Source: Hirsutella rhossiliensis
Taxonomy: Eukaryota; Ascomycota; Sordariomycetes; Hypocreales; Ophiocordycipitaceae
Assembly: GCF_020360975.1 (NCBI RefSeq)
Contig: NW_025408669.1
Span: 682,001 to 746,000 of the forward strand
DNA length: 64,000 nt
Direction of reading: 5' to 3'
A model generated the notes under the pieces. That model ran no database searches. It saw nothing but the letters and a program-made list of their open reading frames with translations, and was not told where the DNA came from. Positions 47,401 to 57,393 of the stretch are shown here, one piece after another. Position 1 is the stretch's first letter. Each line of letters starts with the position of its first letter. Position numbers and translations under genes: made by a program.

Positions 47401-49391
47401 AGCTAGAATACGCCTACCTACCTACGCCTCCTCCTACGTAAGAAGAAGATCTAGAAGCAGCTTTCTCTATAAGTCTTCCTGTCTCGACCCCTAAGGGGGT
47501 AGGAAAGGCACCTCTCTCGAAGGATTACCCGGCTGCCTTTTTATCCCTGCTTCGAGAAGTAAAGGAAGGAATAGGGCCCGATACGAAAGAAGACTAGTTT
47601 CTCCCCTATTTCGATCGTTTTTCCGACTTCTACCTAACGCTAATAGAAGACGGTTCCCACGGAGCGTTTATAGCAGGCCGGCTCTTTAAGCTATAGCTAT
47701 TAGCAAAGAAGGTATATAAAAGAGACCTCCCGGACCTACTAGTAAACTAGAAGCAGCTAGAAAAACACCCTTTAAGAGACTAGTTTTTCTAGGCCTAGAA
47801 AGACTACCTAGCCTTATACGAAGAGATAGGGTCTTTCGAAGAGGTCCTTAAGGAAAAAGCAAGAGGAAAATAAGTCCTTAGCTATAAGTAGGTCTTTATC
47901 TATAAGACTAATAAACACGGCTTCCTTTAAAAGTATAAAGCCCGGCTAGTTGTCTATAGGAATTAGCAGGAAAAAGGGGATCTTCCTACTAGGGCAACCA
48001 CCCTAGCAGGAATGTCTTTTCGGGCCCTTATAGCTATAGTAGTAGAATTCGACCTCGAACTCGATTAGATAGATATAGTCAACGCCTTTATTAACTGCCT
48101 ACTTAAGGAAGAAGAAGTTATCTATATATAACTTCCTCTTAGTTTCTAATAACTAGGAAAGGTTCTATGGCTTAGGAAAGCTCTATACGGATTACGAAGA
48201 TTACCCCTTCTTTAGCAATAGCATTTAATAGGTTCCCTCGAAGCCCTAGGCTTTACGAAAGTCCCTTAGGAACCGTGTATAATATAGAAGGGTAAAATCA
48301 CGGTCTTCTTCTACGTCGACGATATTATCTAGGCCTACCTAAAAGAGGAAGAAGCTAATACTAGGGAGGCTATACGAGGCCTATAATAAAGGTATAAGAT
48401 AACTAGGCTAGGGGAGCTAAAGTAGTTCCTAGGGATATAAATCCTTAGGAATAGGTCCTAACGGACTATCTAGCTTACCTAAGACGCCTATATCGATAAG
48501 GTCGCTTATAAATTCCTCCTTAATTCCCTCGATAAGAAGCTTCCCTCTAAGCCTATATTAGACGAAGAGCTTTTGCTTAATCCGTCCTTTTAAGCTAGGG
48601 AGTAAGAGAAACACTAATATTAATAAAAGGTAGGCTCCCTGCTTTTTTTAGCTATTTCTACTAGACCGGATATCTCTTTTACGGTCTCCCGGCTAGCTAG
48701 GCATAACTAGAATCCTAGCCCTAGGCACTAAGAAGTAGTAGACTAAGTAATCCTTTATCTCTATTTAACGAGATTATATAGTCTACGCCTAGGTAGGTAG
48801 GGAAGGAAATTAGCTGCCGAAATCTTCCTTTATTCGAGCGATTCGTCCTTTACGGATAATTCCTTAGATAGAAAGAGCTTATAAGGGTATATTATATCCC
48901 TTTTTAGAGGAACCATTGCTTAGAGAGCTTCGAAGCAGGCCACCGTTACGACTTCTAGTATAGAGGCAGAGCTACTAGCTCTTTTAGAAGCGTTAAAAGA
49001 AGCGATTTTCCTTAGCCGGCTACTAATATCTCTACGACTATAAATTCCGACCCTACTAGCTATAGAATGCAATAACACGTAGACTATACGTATTCTTACG
49101 GAAAATAGTAAGCTATCGACCCGGCTACGGTATATCGATATCTACTAGCATTAGTTACGCTAAGAGGTCTAAAGGGGACTTATTTCCGTCTATTAGGTAC
49201 TAACGGCATTAATAAAAGCCGACGGTCTTATAAAGCCCCTACTAAAGTAGAAGCTAGCTATCCTTTTATAGTAAATTAGGCTAGAAGACGTTCGAGAGAA
49301 GCTATCTTTAGAAGCCCGCCTTAAGAGTCTACGAGAGGAGCTAATAGCACGTAGGAGGAAGGAGACGTCTATAGCCGAAGAGAGGAATTAG
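44452..49391 (+). pseudogene. Cop1-3 gag-pol, RIP-inactivated
   Basis: An intact ATG at 44452 starts gag (M-S-K-N-D-S-S-A). The Ala/Pro-rich gag region is at about 45170-45350. Protease follows near 45860 (N-S-S-A-S where Cop1-1 has D-S-G-A-S). The integrase lies at about 46330-47200, RT at about 47900-48480 with an intact Y-V-D-D near 48315, and RNase H at about 48640-49150. The coding end is taken as the TAG at 49389, since the TGA used by the other copies is changed. Start and stop are in different frames, so indels add to the many TAG and TAA codons. The acidic Glu-rich stretch at about 47270-47410 corresponds to the integrase-RT linker. Confidence 0.82.
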
Positions 49392-49667
49392 GACTTATCC
49401 TAAAGGAGGGCCCCTAGCTTAATTAGGACTTATTCTTCTTAAAGGCCCCCTTTTTAGGGACTTATCCTTAGAGAAGCCCCCCTTTCTTATAGGACTTAAT
49501 TTCCTCCTTAGGCCCCTTTTTCCTAAAGTAGGTCTAAAAGAGCCCGGGGCTAAAACCCGGATTTCTCGAGTAGGGGATAAGTATAGACTAAGACCTCCTC
49601 TATACGCTTACCAGCCCGAAGCCGTATTAGCTATGCCCTTAAGGGGCAGGCTATAGCTAAGGGGGTA

Positions 49668-50153
49668 TGTCGCGAAGCGTGGCCTAATTTCGTAGTTCTT
49701 AGAGATATCCCTTAGCACGAGGGACCTAGGAAGCTAAAAACACCCGGTATAGAAGAAGGAAGAAGGAGCTAAAAAGAGGTATAGAAAGGAGGGTAGGGGC
49801 ATAAGGGGAAGTAGAAGTAGCGATGGCTTCCTATAGAGGTAGCGAGAGATAAGACGGATATGCCGGCAACGGCTAGAAAGGAGGGGAAAAACCGGCAAAA
49901 AGCTCGGTAGTTAAAAGGACATTAGTAGCTTCTTTAAGTAGGATCTTCTTTGCTAATTAAGGTGCTAGACGGGTATAAAGAGGGGCGTTAGATAGAGGAA
50001 AGAAAGACAATTAAAGGCAATATAACAATTACTCCCCTACCTTTATTGCTATTCCTATAAGAATTAAATCCCTCTGCCCTGCCTGTCCGACCCCTTACTT
50101 CTAATTTTACCTTAGTGTATTTTTATGCACTTCTCGCATCTCTCTTTGCGAGA
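49668..50153 (+). repeat. Cop1-3 3' LTR
   Basis: This 486-bp LTR has an intact TGTCGCGAAGCG start and TTGCGAGA end. It is preceded by GCTAAGGGGGTA, the polypurine tract, and followed by ATATT. Confidence 0.93.
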
Positions 50154-50158
50154 ATATT

Positions 50159-50699
50159 ATAACTAAAATACTAACTAATACTAAGAATTAATTTAGTAGT
50201 ATTAATTACCTTTAGTAATAATACTATACTAAGGCTAAGGGGTATATAAATATAATAGCGGCCCTTAATATACTGGGCTTTACTAAAGCGTATAGTATAA
50301 AGAGACGCCGCTTAAATTTATATACCTTAATAAATAAGTAAATAAACCGAAAGTAGTAATATAATACTTACTTAGGCGCTAAGTAACGCTATAAAAAAGT
50401 AATATATAATAAACTTATAGGCTTTATCCTAAGTATATAGTTTAGTAAGGTATAAGTAATAGTTAAACGGCTCTCTAAGGTAAAGAGTCGCGCTAGTAAC
50501 GCGTTATTAGTAGTACTCTATATAAATAAGAGCTTTAAGATAAGAAGTAATTAAGGAGGTAGTTAAGGAAGAACTCCGCCTAGGTATCGCTTTAAGCTTA
50601 AGGGGCTTAAAGCGAACCTAGGCTATAATTATAGCTAAGACTAACGTTAGCTACCTAGCTTATAGTATACCCCCCTTTTAGTATATCCTTACTACCTTT
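50159..50699. other. Unassigned RIPed sequence upstream of the transposase relic
   Basis: This is AT-rich, CA- and TG-poor sequence with a short inverted stretch near 50575-50625 (TCGCTTTAAGCTTAAGGGGCTTAAAGCGA can fold back on itself). It may belong to the 5' end of the Fot1-like transposon or to another element. I could not find terminal inverted repeats. Confidence 0.25.
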
Positions 50700-52090
50700 A
50701 CGCCGATATTAATATTATATTATAACCGCGTTTTCTTATATACCTTCTATCTAATAATTATAAATAATATACTATTCGAATTATAATACCTTAAGCTTCT
50801 AAATATACTAAAGATTAGCTCTTAGAAGTACCTTTTAATATTAGAAATAGGATACTATAGATATATATTAGTCGTAAGTAGGGTATTCTAAGAGGCACGC
50901 TTTAAACGCGTCTTAAAGGCGCCCTACTAATAAGAGAGGTATAAGAGTTATATTAGCGGCTTAGTCGAGAGTAAGAGAAATACCTTAAGGACTAGACTCT
51001 TACCTAAGCCGCCCTTAAGCTGCCCCCTATATACTTTTAGCTTAAGGAATTCGCTAGCTTTATTATTAAAGCTAGCGGCGACCTTTGCTTACGTAGGAAA
51101 AATTAGGTATTAAGCTTCTTAGCATATAACTAAGAGGTTAGTAGGATTAAAGGTAAAGCTCTCGATTCTACTTATATTAACGGCGCCTTTATAGCTCGGA
51201 TTACGAAGTAGTTTTAGTTACTTAACCTACTAGCTTTATAGGCAATTCTACTAGAATTACACTTTAATATAGACGAGATAGGTATCCTTAAGGGCCTTAG
51301 CTATAACGGCCTTATACTAGGGAGCTTAAAGAAGAAGGAGACCCTTAAAAGGCGGCTTAGATCGCGTTATTAAACTATAATAATCGAATACGTCTTTACT
51401 ATAAGTTAGGCCCTAACCCCCCTTATAATCTTTAAAGGTTAGGACCTTTAATACTAATAGTTCCTTAATAAACTTAATTTTTTAAAGGATTAGAACTTCG
51501 TAGCTTCCCTAAGAAGTTAGATAAGCAATAAGATCGCGATTTAGTAGCTTAAAGATATCTTTATCCTATAAATAAGAAAGCAGCTATAAAGCAACGTTCT
51601 TCTTATATTAAATAGCTATAGAAGCTATTAAACTAACGATTTTATATACGAATACTTCTAGCATAGTATATATTTTCTTTTCTTACTACTATACGCCTCT
51701 TACGTCCTTTAACCTCTTAATATCTTAGCTTTTACTTTAATTAAGGGCGCTTACTAATACGAGCTCGAAAGAATTATATCTTTCGATAATATAGCGCTTC
51801 TCGGTAAATCTCTCTTCCTTCGCTACTATTATTAAGCGCGGCAAACTAGTCTAATAGAAAGAAGTATTAAAGGAGGGTAGTAAGGGGCTAGTCTTTAGCT
51901 AGTTAATATAGTAAAGCCTTTAATAAGCCCCCTTATCTTATAATAGCTAAAGATACTATTAATACCGCTAAAGAAAAAGAACCTTAGCTCTTAGACGAAT
52001 AACGATGCCTTTAAAATACTAAGATAATTATAGAAAGTCTATAGCTTTAGTATTAGCCTATTAAAGCGCGGTAGAGCTAGCTATATAACC
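50700..52090 (+). pseudogene. Fot1/pogo-like DNA transposase relic
   Basis: Plus-strand reading gives the layout of a Fot1-type transposase of the Tc1/mariner superfamily. First come a helix-turn-helix DNA-binding region (about 50780-50900) and a CENP-B-like second domain (about 50930-51180). The DDE_1 catalytic core then begins with F-N-I-D-E-I-G at about 51265. The first catalytic Asp (51272) is intact. The second (51611) and third (51719) are Asn, each a G-to-A change that RIP makes after T. They lie 35 residues apart in one frame, the DD35D spacing of Fot1. The C-terminal tail is readable to about 52080. Many TAG and TAA codons interrupt it. It would have cut and pasted the transposon; it is dead now. 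Confidence 0.72.
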
Positions 52091-52449
52091 CGAGTGCTTT
52101 TTAATAAAATTAGCCGCTTTCTTAACTATTAGAATTTATAGCTTATAATAGTATAGCTATATATATAATAACTTAAGTACTAAGTATATCGTCTATAGCC
52201 TTAAAAGTAAAAAAAGATATTATAAGACCTTAATAGCTACTTTATATATATTAAATAAGTCCTTAAGATAAGAAAATAGCTCGAATATATCCTTAAGCCG
52301 TCTACTATTATAATAGCTAATTAGAACGTATATTTTAAAGCTTTATATAGTAGCTAGTAGCTTAAATAGCTAGAAAATACTAAATTAATCTATCGCGATA
52401 TTAAAATATAGCTTTAATTACCGCTAAAAGGTACCCTCTTTACTATAAG
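52091..52449. other. Unassigned RIPed sequence
   Basis: This AT-rich sequence follows the transposase relic and has no readable domain. Its last five bases (ATAAG, 52445-52449) are duplicated after the solo LTR at 52917-52921, so it was continuous with 52917-53001. Confidence 0.35.
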
Positions 52450-52916
52450 TGTCGCGAAGCGTGGCCTGATTTCGTAGTTCTCGGAGATATCCCTTAGCAC
52501 GAGGGACCTAGGAAGCTAAAAAACAGGTTTTAGGGAAGGAGCTGAAAGGAGGTGCAGAGAGGAGGGTGGGGGCATAAGGGGAAGCAGAAGTGGCGATGGC
52601 TTCCTATAGAGGTGGCGAGAGATAAGACGGATATGCCGGCAACGGCTAGAAAGGAGGAGAAAAACCGGCAAAAAGCTCGGTAGTTAAAGGGACATTAGTA
52701 GCTTCTTTAAGCAGGATCTTCTTTGTTAATTAAGATGCTAGACGGGTATAAAGAGGGGCGTTAGATAGAGGAATAAAGGCAATATAATAATCACTCCCCT
52801 ACCGCAATTGCTGCTACCGTAAGAATTAAATCTCTCTGCCCTACCTATCCGACCCCTTACTTCTAATTTCACCTTCGTGCATTTTTTATATACTTCTCGT
52901 ATCTCTCTTCGCGAGA
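52450..52916 (+). repeat. Solo LTR of Cop1 (467 bp), lightly RIPed
   Basis: It begins TGTCGCGAAGCG and ends TTCGCGAGA, with the duplication ATAAG on both sides (52445-52449 and 52917-52921). TG and CA are still frequent, close to the state of Cop1-1, so this insertion is one of the younger ones. Its length matches Cop1-1 more than the 485-486-bp LTRs of the other copies. Confidence 0.92.
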
Positions 52917-53027
52917 ATAAGAAGGGTACTAAAAGAAGGGTATACTATAAGCTAAGTAGCTAATATTAAGAGAATAATCTAATATTAAGCTATAGTAAAG
53001 TTGTTAGAAAACGTAGTTATTAGTTAT

Positions 53028-54097
53028 TATAAGGAGGTACACGCAATAAGCGTAGGATCGGGTAATCGATAACGTAAGCGGAAAGATCGGTCGAAGGAGT
53101 ATAGGGTAGGATTTTGTCCGGAATTTATAACGAGCATATAGGGGGCTAAATAATATATTAAAAGAATAGCGTTATAAAGGATGCTTGTAAACTTGCTTGT
53201 TCTAACTACTACTCCTAGGGAAATCCTTCGTCTTTTATAGACCATTGCTCGCCTACTAGTAGACTAATTAGTTAGCTTTCTAGCACATTCTATAGTGCTT
53301 AAAAAGCTCTATCTATAGTATATCTTCCTAACTTAGTAGGTGGTATGATTATAGCGTAATGGTTAACGTAAGACTATGGGTTCTAGTATAAGTAGTGGAT
53401 TTAACTAGAATGTTCTATGCCCTACCTATTCTCGTATCGCGGATATCTTCGGAACCACTAGGCTAAAATAGGCAATAGGGTATCCGTTCTGCTCGTAATT
53501 AACTTATGCATTTTATACATATTTTTGTTTATAAGGATAGGCTTATCCTGACCCGCTTTTCCTAGAGGAAGGTATAGATATCTAGTAGAGGTCTTTGTCT
53601 TTAAGGGTTATTCCCTTAGACTATATTATAGAACCTCTTTTTACTAGCTTATTCTATAGAGCCTCCCTATGCCTATTATTTCTTTATAATAGTAAAATAG
53701 GAATATAAGGGTATATTCTTATAGCCTCGCTTAAAGAGTACTAGGTAAATAGTACTCTTTACTAGTTATTTCTTTTATAGTAGAATTATCCTTATTAAGA
53801 ATAAGGTATATAATAGGAATATAAGGGAAATTTTTAAAACCCTTTCTAGGAAAAACCTTAGTAGGAAAAATCCTAGTTATTATTATAATTTTTTCTCCTC
53901 TTTTTAGGCAAACCTTTATAAGGAAAAAGCCTTATAGAGTTATTATAAGAAACCTTTAATAAGGAAAACCCCTATTTTATAAGTTGTTTTTTACTAATAT
54001 TATAGAACCTCTTTTTACTAGCTTATTTTATAGAGCCTCCTTATACTTATTATTTCTTTATAATAGTAAAATAGGAATATAAGGGTATATTCTTATA
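53028..54097 (-). repeat. Solo LTR of Cop2 inserted in TRIM LTR1
   Basis: It is homologous, inverted, to the Cop2 5' LTR at 37571-38395. GTTAT flanks it (53023-53027 and 54098-54102). In element orientation it starts TATAAG and ends CTTATA, the RIPed TGTAAG and CTTACA. It retains more TG and CA than the 38-kb copy, for example around 53340-53520. It is longer because about 265 bp separate the two 117-bp units. A 72-codon open stretch (53245-53027, minus) is shared with the other LTR copy, but I do not call it a gene. Confidence 0.72.
53342..53421 (+). ncRNA. tRNA-like segment inside the Cop2 LTR (relic)
   Basis: The stretch begins GGTATGA and ends with CTATGCC, which can pair as an acceptor stem with wobbles and one mismatch. 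It contains TAGCGTAATGG at 53352-53362, an excellent match to the pol III A box. GGATTTAACTA at 53397-53407 is a weaker B-box match, with TAGT and ACTA able to form a T stem around it. The homologous bases in the 38-kb copy (about 38015-38095, inverted) are more RIPed. A functional tRNA is unlikely, because the anticodon arm pairs poorly. A tRNA-derived insertion captured by an LTR is one explanation, chance similarity another. Confidence 0.35.
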
Positions 54098-54416
54098 GTT
54101 ATATATTAATTATAGCGTACTTATTAAAGTGCGTTTTACTTTTACCTATATAGTATAATAGTCTTTACGATAGTTATAAGCCTAGGAAGGGTAGTAAACT
54201 ACCTCCTATAACTTCTAATAACTATACGTTATAGGGTAATACCTATAAATAGCTATATACCCTTCTCTCTCTTAGATTTCCTTAGGTAATAGGCGCGGTG
54301 CTTAGTATTCGACTCTTATATTATAGGCTTAGGTCTAGGAATCCTAGTAAAGCCGCGATCCTTAAGGGGGTATATTAGAAAACATAGTTATTAGTTATAT
54401 ATTAATTATAGCGTAC

Positions 54417-54443
54417 TTATTATTATTATTATTATTATTATTA
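54417..54443 (-). repeat. (TTA)n microsatellite, tail of the SINE
   Basis: About nine TTA units on the plus strand, TAA on the minus strand. The first two units overlap the target duplication. It sits at the end opposite the tRNA-like head, as expected for the 3' tail of a retroposed RNA. Confidence 0.9.
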
Positions 54444-55205
54444 AGATTATACTAGTAACCTATCTAAAAGTATCTAGAACTTCGACGTTAAATAAGAGGG
54501 AAAAACTAAAGTGCCTAGAGGAAAACCCTCCCCTCTTTTACAGCTAGTCCGCCCTTATACTAGGTCGCGGTTATAATATATAGGAATCTTACGCTAGCTA
54601 TCTTAGGTATTATTATAGTTAGTCGGAATCGTATTAGCCCCGCTATAAAGTAACCTTAGAAAGTAACTCCTTTATATACGCGGGGTATATAGCGTTAATC
54701 GGTAGTATAAGCGTTTTCTAGTTAACGGTTAATAGTTAATTATATAATTATCTTTAACCTTATCCTATAACGATATCTTCCTAGGCTCTACTTTATTTTT
54801 CCGCTATAAGGCTTAGTAGGCTATTTTTTATTAATGCCGGCCTTTAGCTAGCCCGGTAGTTAGGTTATCGCACTAGCTTCGCGCCGTACTTATTAAGTTA
54901 CTAGTATTAGCCCTAGGTTTTTATTTTCCTGGTCGGGGGGCCCGGACCGGGGTTAAGGGGGAGGTCCTAATAAATTCGTCACTAGGTCTAGGTAGGCGAG
55001 GTCCGGGCCGGCCTACTTATAGCGGGGCTAGACTGCTAGTATATTTATAAGCGCTTTTAAAAGCGCTAATTAGCTAATTAATAAGTAGGTTAGCGTAGTC
55101 TACTAGTCCGACTAAAAATTAATCGTACCCTTAGCCGGATTCGAACTAACTCTAGCGTTATAGCTAGTAGGCTTCCTAGGTATATAACTACTATACTATA
55201 AGGGT
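54423..55205 (-). mobile_element. SINE-like element with tRNA-like head, (TAA)n tail and 13-bp target duplication
   Basis: It interrupts TRIM LTR2. The 13 bases AGCGTACTTATTA occur on both sides (54410-54422 and 55206-55218) and once in the uninterrupted LTR1, so they are a target duplication of the length made by LINE machinery. On the minus strand the element begins with a tRNA-like head (55205-55127). A body without coding capacity follows (about 680 bp), and the element ends in TAA repeats (+ strand TTA repeats to about 54443). Head, body, simple-sequence tail and duplication length are the traits of a SINE. At 783 bp it is long for one, so a composite is possible. No second copy lies in this window. 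Confidence 0.72.
55127..55205 (-). ncRNA. tRNA-like head of the SINE, with A and B boxes
   Basis: The acceptor arms ACCCTTA (55205-55199) and TAAGGGT (55133-55127) pair perfectly. The A box reads TAGTATAGTAG (55198-55188), a RIPed TRGCNNAGYGG-type box. The B box reads GTTCGAATCC (55146-55137), a perfect match. GTAT and ATAC can form a D stem. The middle part does not fold into a normal anticodon arm (CTAGC pairs with GCTAG around a 6-base loop), so I assign no isotype. The internal promoter would let RNA polymerase III transcribe the SINE. Confidence 0.65.
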
Positions 55206-55269
55206 AGCGTACTTATTAAAGCGCGTTCTACTTTTACTTATATAGTATAATAGTCTTTATAATAAAAGT

Positions 55270-55520
55270 AGGTCCCGCTATACTATAAATAAAAGATTAT
55301 TATAGTCTTTACTAAGGTACCGCTTAAAATCCTAAGCTATAAACTAAAGGATATAATAAAAGTAGTAAATATAGCCTTAAAAGCTATAGGCGCTATAATA
55401 GTAAAGCGCCTTTAAAGTAAGGATATTACGGTTATATTTAATACCTTAGTAAGAGCTTATTAAAAGGACTAAGGCTAAGTTAAGACCGTATTTAAGCTAA
55501 AGGCTATAATTACCTATTAT
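55270..55520 (+). pseudogene. Fragment with weak similarity to fungal LINE ORF1
   Basis: One plus-strand frame reads K-R-L-Q-S-K-D-I-T-V-I-F-N-T and then Q-K-D-Q-G-Q-V-K-T at about 55405-55490. This resembles the nucleic-acid-binding part of ORF1 proteins of Tad-like LINEs, from memory of such families. The fragment is short, RIPed, and cut off by the Cop1 LTR at 55521. The assignment is tentative. Confidence 0.28.
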
Positions 55521-56476
55521 TATCGCGAAGCGTAGCTTAATTTCGTAGTTCTTAGAGATATCCCTTAGTAAGAGGGACTAAGGAAGCTAAAAAATAGGTT
55601 TTAAAGAAGGAGCTAAAAGGAGGTATAGAGAGGAGGGTAAGGGTAAGAGGGAAAGTAAAAGTAGCGATAGCTTCTTATAAAAGTAGTAAGAGATAAGACG
55701 GATATATTAGTAACGGCTAGAAAAGAAGGGAAAAACTAGTAAAAAGCTCGGTAGTTAAAAGGATATTAATAGCTTCTTTAGGTAGGGTCTTCTTTATTAA
55801 TTAAGATACTAAATAGGTATAAAGAGAGGCGTTAGATAAAGGAAAGAAGGATAATTAAGGTAATATAATAATTACTCCCCTACCTTTATTACTGCTCCTA
55901 TAAGAATTAAATCTCTCTACCTTACCTATCTAACCCCTTACTTTTAATTTTACCTTTATATATTTTTTATATACTTCTTATATCTCTCTTTATAAGAGTT
56001 ATAAGCCCGGGAGGAATAGTATTCTTATACCTTCTAGCTACTATAAAAGGCACCTTTCTTATATCCCTTATAGCTTCCTTTTACCCCTCTTACTAGAAAA
56101 GCCGATTTTTAACTAACTTTTCTACCCTTCCCCTATAATAATATTAAAAAACGACTCTGCCGCCCCTACGGTTTATAGGACGATTCTTATAGAGCCCTAA
56201 AATTAGGATAAGTAGGTAAGGGAGCTATAGGCTTATATAGATAGGACTATCTATAATTTAGTCTTCTTTAATAAGTAGGACCCTCTCGAGCCCCCTCTTT
56301 ATCCTAGGGCAACGGAATTTATAGAGGGAGCTTCCCTTTTCTCCGAGCTAACCTCTATATAGTAAAGAGCTTTTTCTACTACCTTAGGTAACTACGAGAG
56401 TTACCGAAAGGAGTACCTCTACGAGATAAAGCTACTAACTACTATACGTATAGCGATAATAGAATCCGTTAGTGCT
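55521..56476 (+). mobile_element. Cop1-4: 5' fragment of a Copia element (LTR plus start of gag)
   Basis: The LTR (55521-55997, 477 bp) starts TATCGCGAAGCG and ends TATAAGA. The primer-binding site GTTATAAGCCCGGGAGG follows (55998-56014), then the leader and the first part of gag, collinear with Cop1-3 44310-44775. Similarity ends at 56476 inside gag, where unrelated sequence starts. No second LTR or duplication was found, so this is a deletion or insertion breakpoint. RIP is heavy. Confidence 0.85.
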
Positions 56477-56735
56477 TATTACGGGCTACGCCCGTAGAAG
56501 GCTAAGGCTGTACTATAGCGACCGTACTAAAGTCGGGCCGAAGTAGACCTATATATAGATAGAGCTCGACCTAAACTTAGGCCGAATAGCACCTAAATAT
56601 AGGTCGAGCTAAGGACTAAGGAAGATAGATAACCGTCGCGACTAAGATAGAGTTTTCCTCCTTTCTCCTTAGCTTTAGATAAATAATTATTCGGCCCTAT
56701 ACTACTATACTAAGTATACGCCGGCCCCTAATATA
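56477..56735. repeat. Possible LTR of another gypsy-type element
   Basis: It starts TATTACGGGCTACGCCCGTAG, where TACGGGC and GCCCGTA can pair, much as GGGGC and GCCCC do at the start of the Gyp2 LTR. A candidate end GGCCCCTAATA (56733) resembles the RIPed form of the Gyp2 LTR end. No flanking duplication and no second copy are present, so this is only a suggestion. Confidence 0.3.
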
Positions 56736-56906
56736 TCTTAAGCTCTTTTTAAATAAGGCTATAAAGCCTAGAGAGAGATCGGACTAAAAAGGATATAATA
56801 TAGATATCCCGACGACCTAGAGGAGGGAGAATAGGCCTAAGGACTATAGGGAGTAGCAACGGGAGGGCTAGACGCCCGGCTAACGATAGAGTAAGCGATA
56901 CTCTCG
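56736..56906. other. Unassigned sequence next to Gyp1-C
   Basis: This stretch has moderate GC content and no recognised domain on either strand. A minus-strand open stretch extends from the Gyp1-C LTR into it but has no family resemblance. The five bases before Gyp1-C are TCTCG; the matching duplication would lie beyond the window. Confidence 0.3.
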
Positions 56907-57393
56907 TATAACGACCGGTGTTATTCCTAAGGGATAAACCTATCGAGGGGTTTATATTAGCAGATATAATAGGGCGTGGTCTAAGCAATAATAAGTATAT
57001 TACGTTAGTAATAAGTCGGAGGTCGTAGACCGTAGACTATAACTAGGTAATTAAGTAATCGGAATTAGAGATAAGATCGTAATAGAGATCGTAATAATTA
57101 TAATATATTAAAAGCTAAAGAGCTATCTAGTCTAAAGGAGTAGAATTAGGTGTCCTTATATACCTAGTAGTCCTTCGTAGATTATATAGCGAGCGTAATA
57201 ATCCTATTTATAGATCGTTAATTATCCTTAATAATTAATAATTACCTTACTTACCTTAATTACCTTAATTACTTAGTAATCTAGATAATCACCTTATAGG
57301 TTACGTAACGGGACCGGCCCGTTATACGTCCGTCCCGCACCTTTCCGCTAATAGCACGGTCCTACGTAACTAACACTTAGTCGGTTCGTAATA
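56907..57393 (-). repeat. Gyp1-C 3' LTR
   Basis: The first 220 bases are close to Gyp1-A and B (TATAACGACCGGTG...). The rest (U3 in element orientation) is unrelated by eye to A or B and contains several TTAATTACC-like short repeats at about 57230-57280. It ends GTTCGTAATA. Confidence 0.9.

Larger units (their letters stand above)
43824..50153 (+). mobile_element. Cop1-3: full-length plus-strand Copia, strongly RIPed (6330 bp)
   Basis: Two LTRs of 486 bp (43824-44309 and 49668-50153) bound the element. The duplication ATATT lies at 43819-43823 and 50154-50158. The left LTR starts TATCGTAAAGCG, a RIPed TGTCGCGAAGCG; the right one keeps TGTCGCG. It is the same family as Cop1-1 and Cop1-2 but in the opposite orientation. 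It has many more stop codons than Cop1-1. The primer-binding site is at 44310-44326 and the purine tract at 49657-49667. Confidence 0.94.
53002..55264 (+). mobile_element. TRIM-like miniature LTR retrotransposon with two nested insertions
   Basis: Without its insertions the element is about 390 bp: two LTRs of about 96 bp and an internal region of 200 bp (54173-54372) with no coding capacity. LTR1 is 53002-53027 plus 54103-54172. LTR2 is 54373-54422 plus 55219-55264. The LTRs start TGTTAGAAAAC (TATTAGAAAAC in LTR2) and end TTTACGATA or TTTATAATA, which fit an original TTTACGACA. The duplication AAAGT lies at 52997-53001 and 55265-55269. The internal region starts with GTTATAAGCC, the same primer-binding motif as Cop1, and ends with the purine run AAGGGGG. 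These are the defining traits of terminal-repeat retrotransposons in miniature, which need proteins from other elements. Confidence 0.75.

Noticed and set aside
55127..55205. A functional tRNA gene on the minus strand
   Set aside because: The acceptor, A box and B box fit, but no normal anticodon arm forms, and it sits exactly at the head of an element with a target duplication and a TAA tail.
56749..56988. A minus-strand open frame at the left edge of Gyp1-C
   Set aside because: It crosses the LTR boundary of Gyp1-C and has no recognisable domain; chance openness is sufficient.
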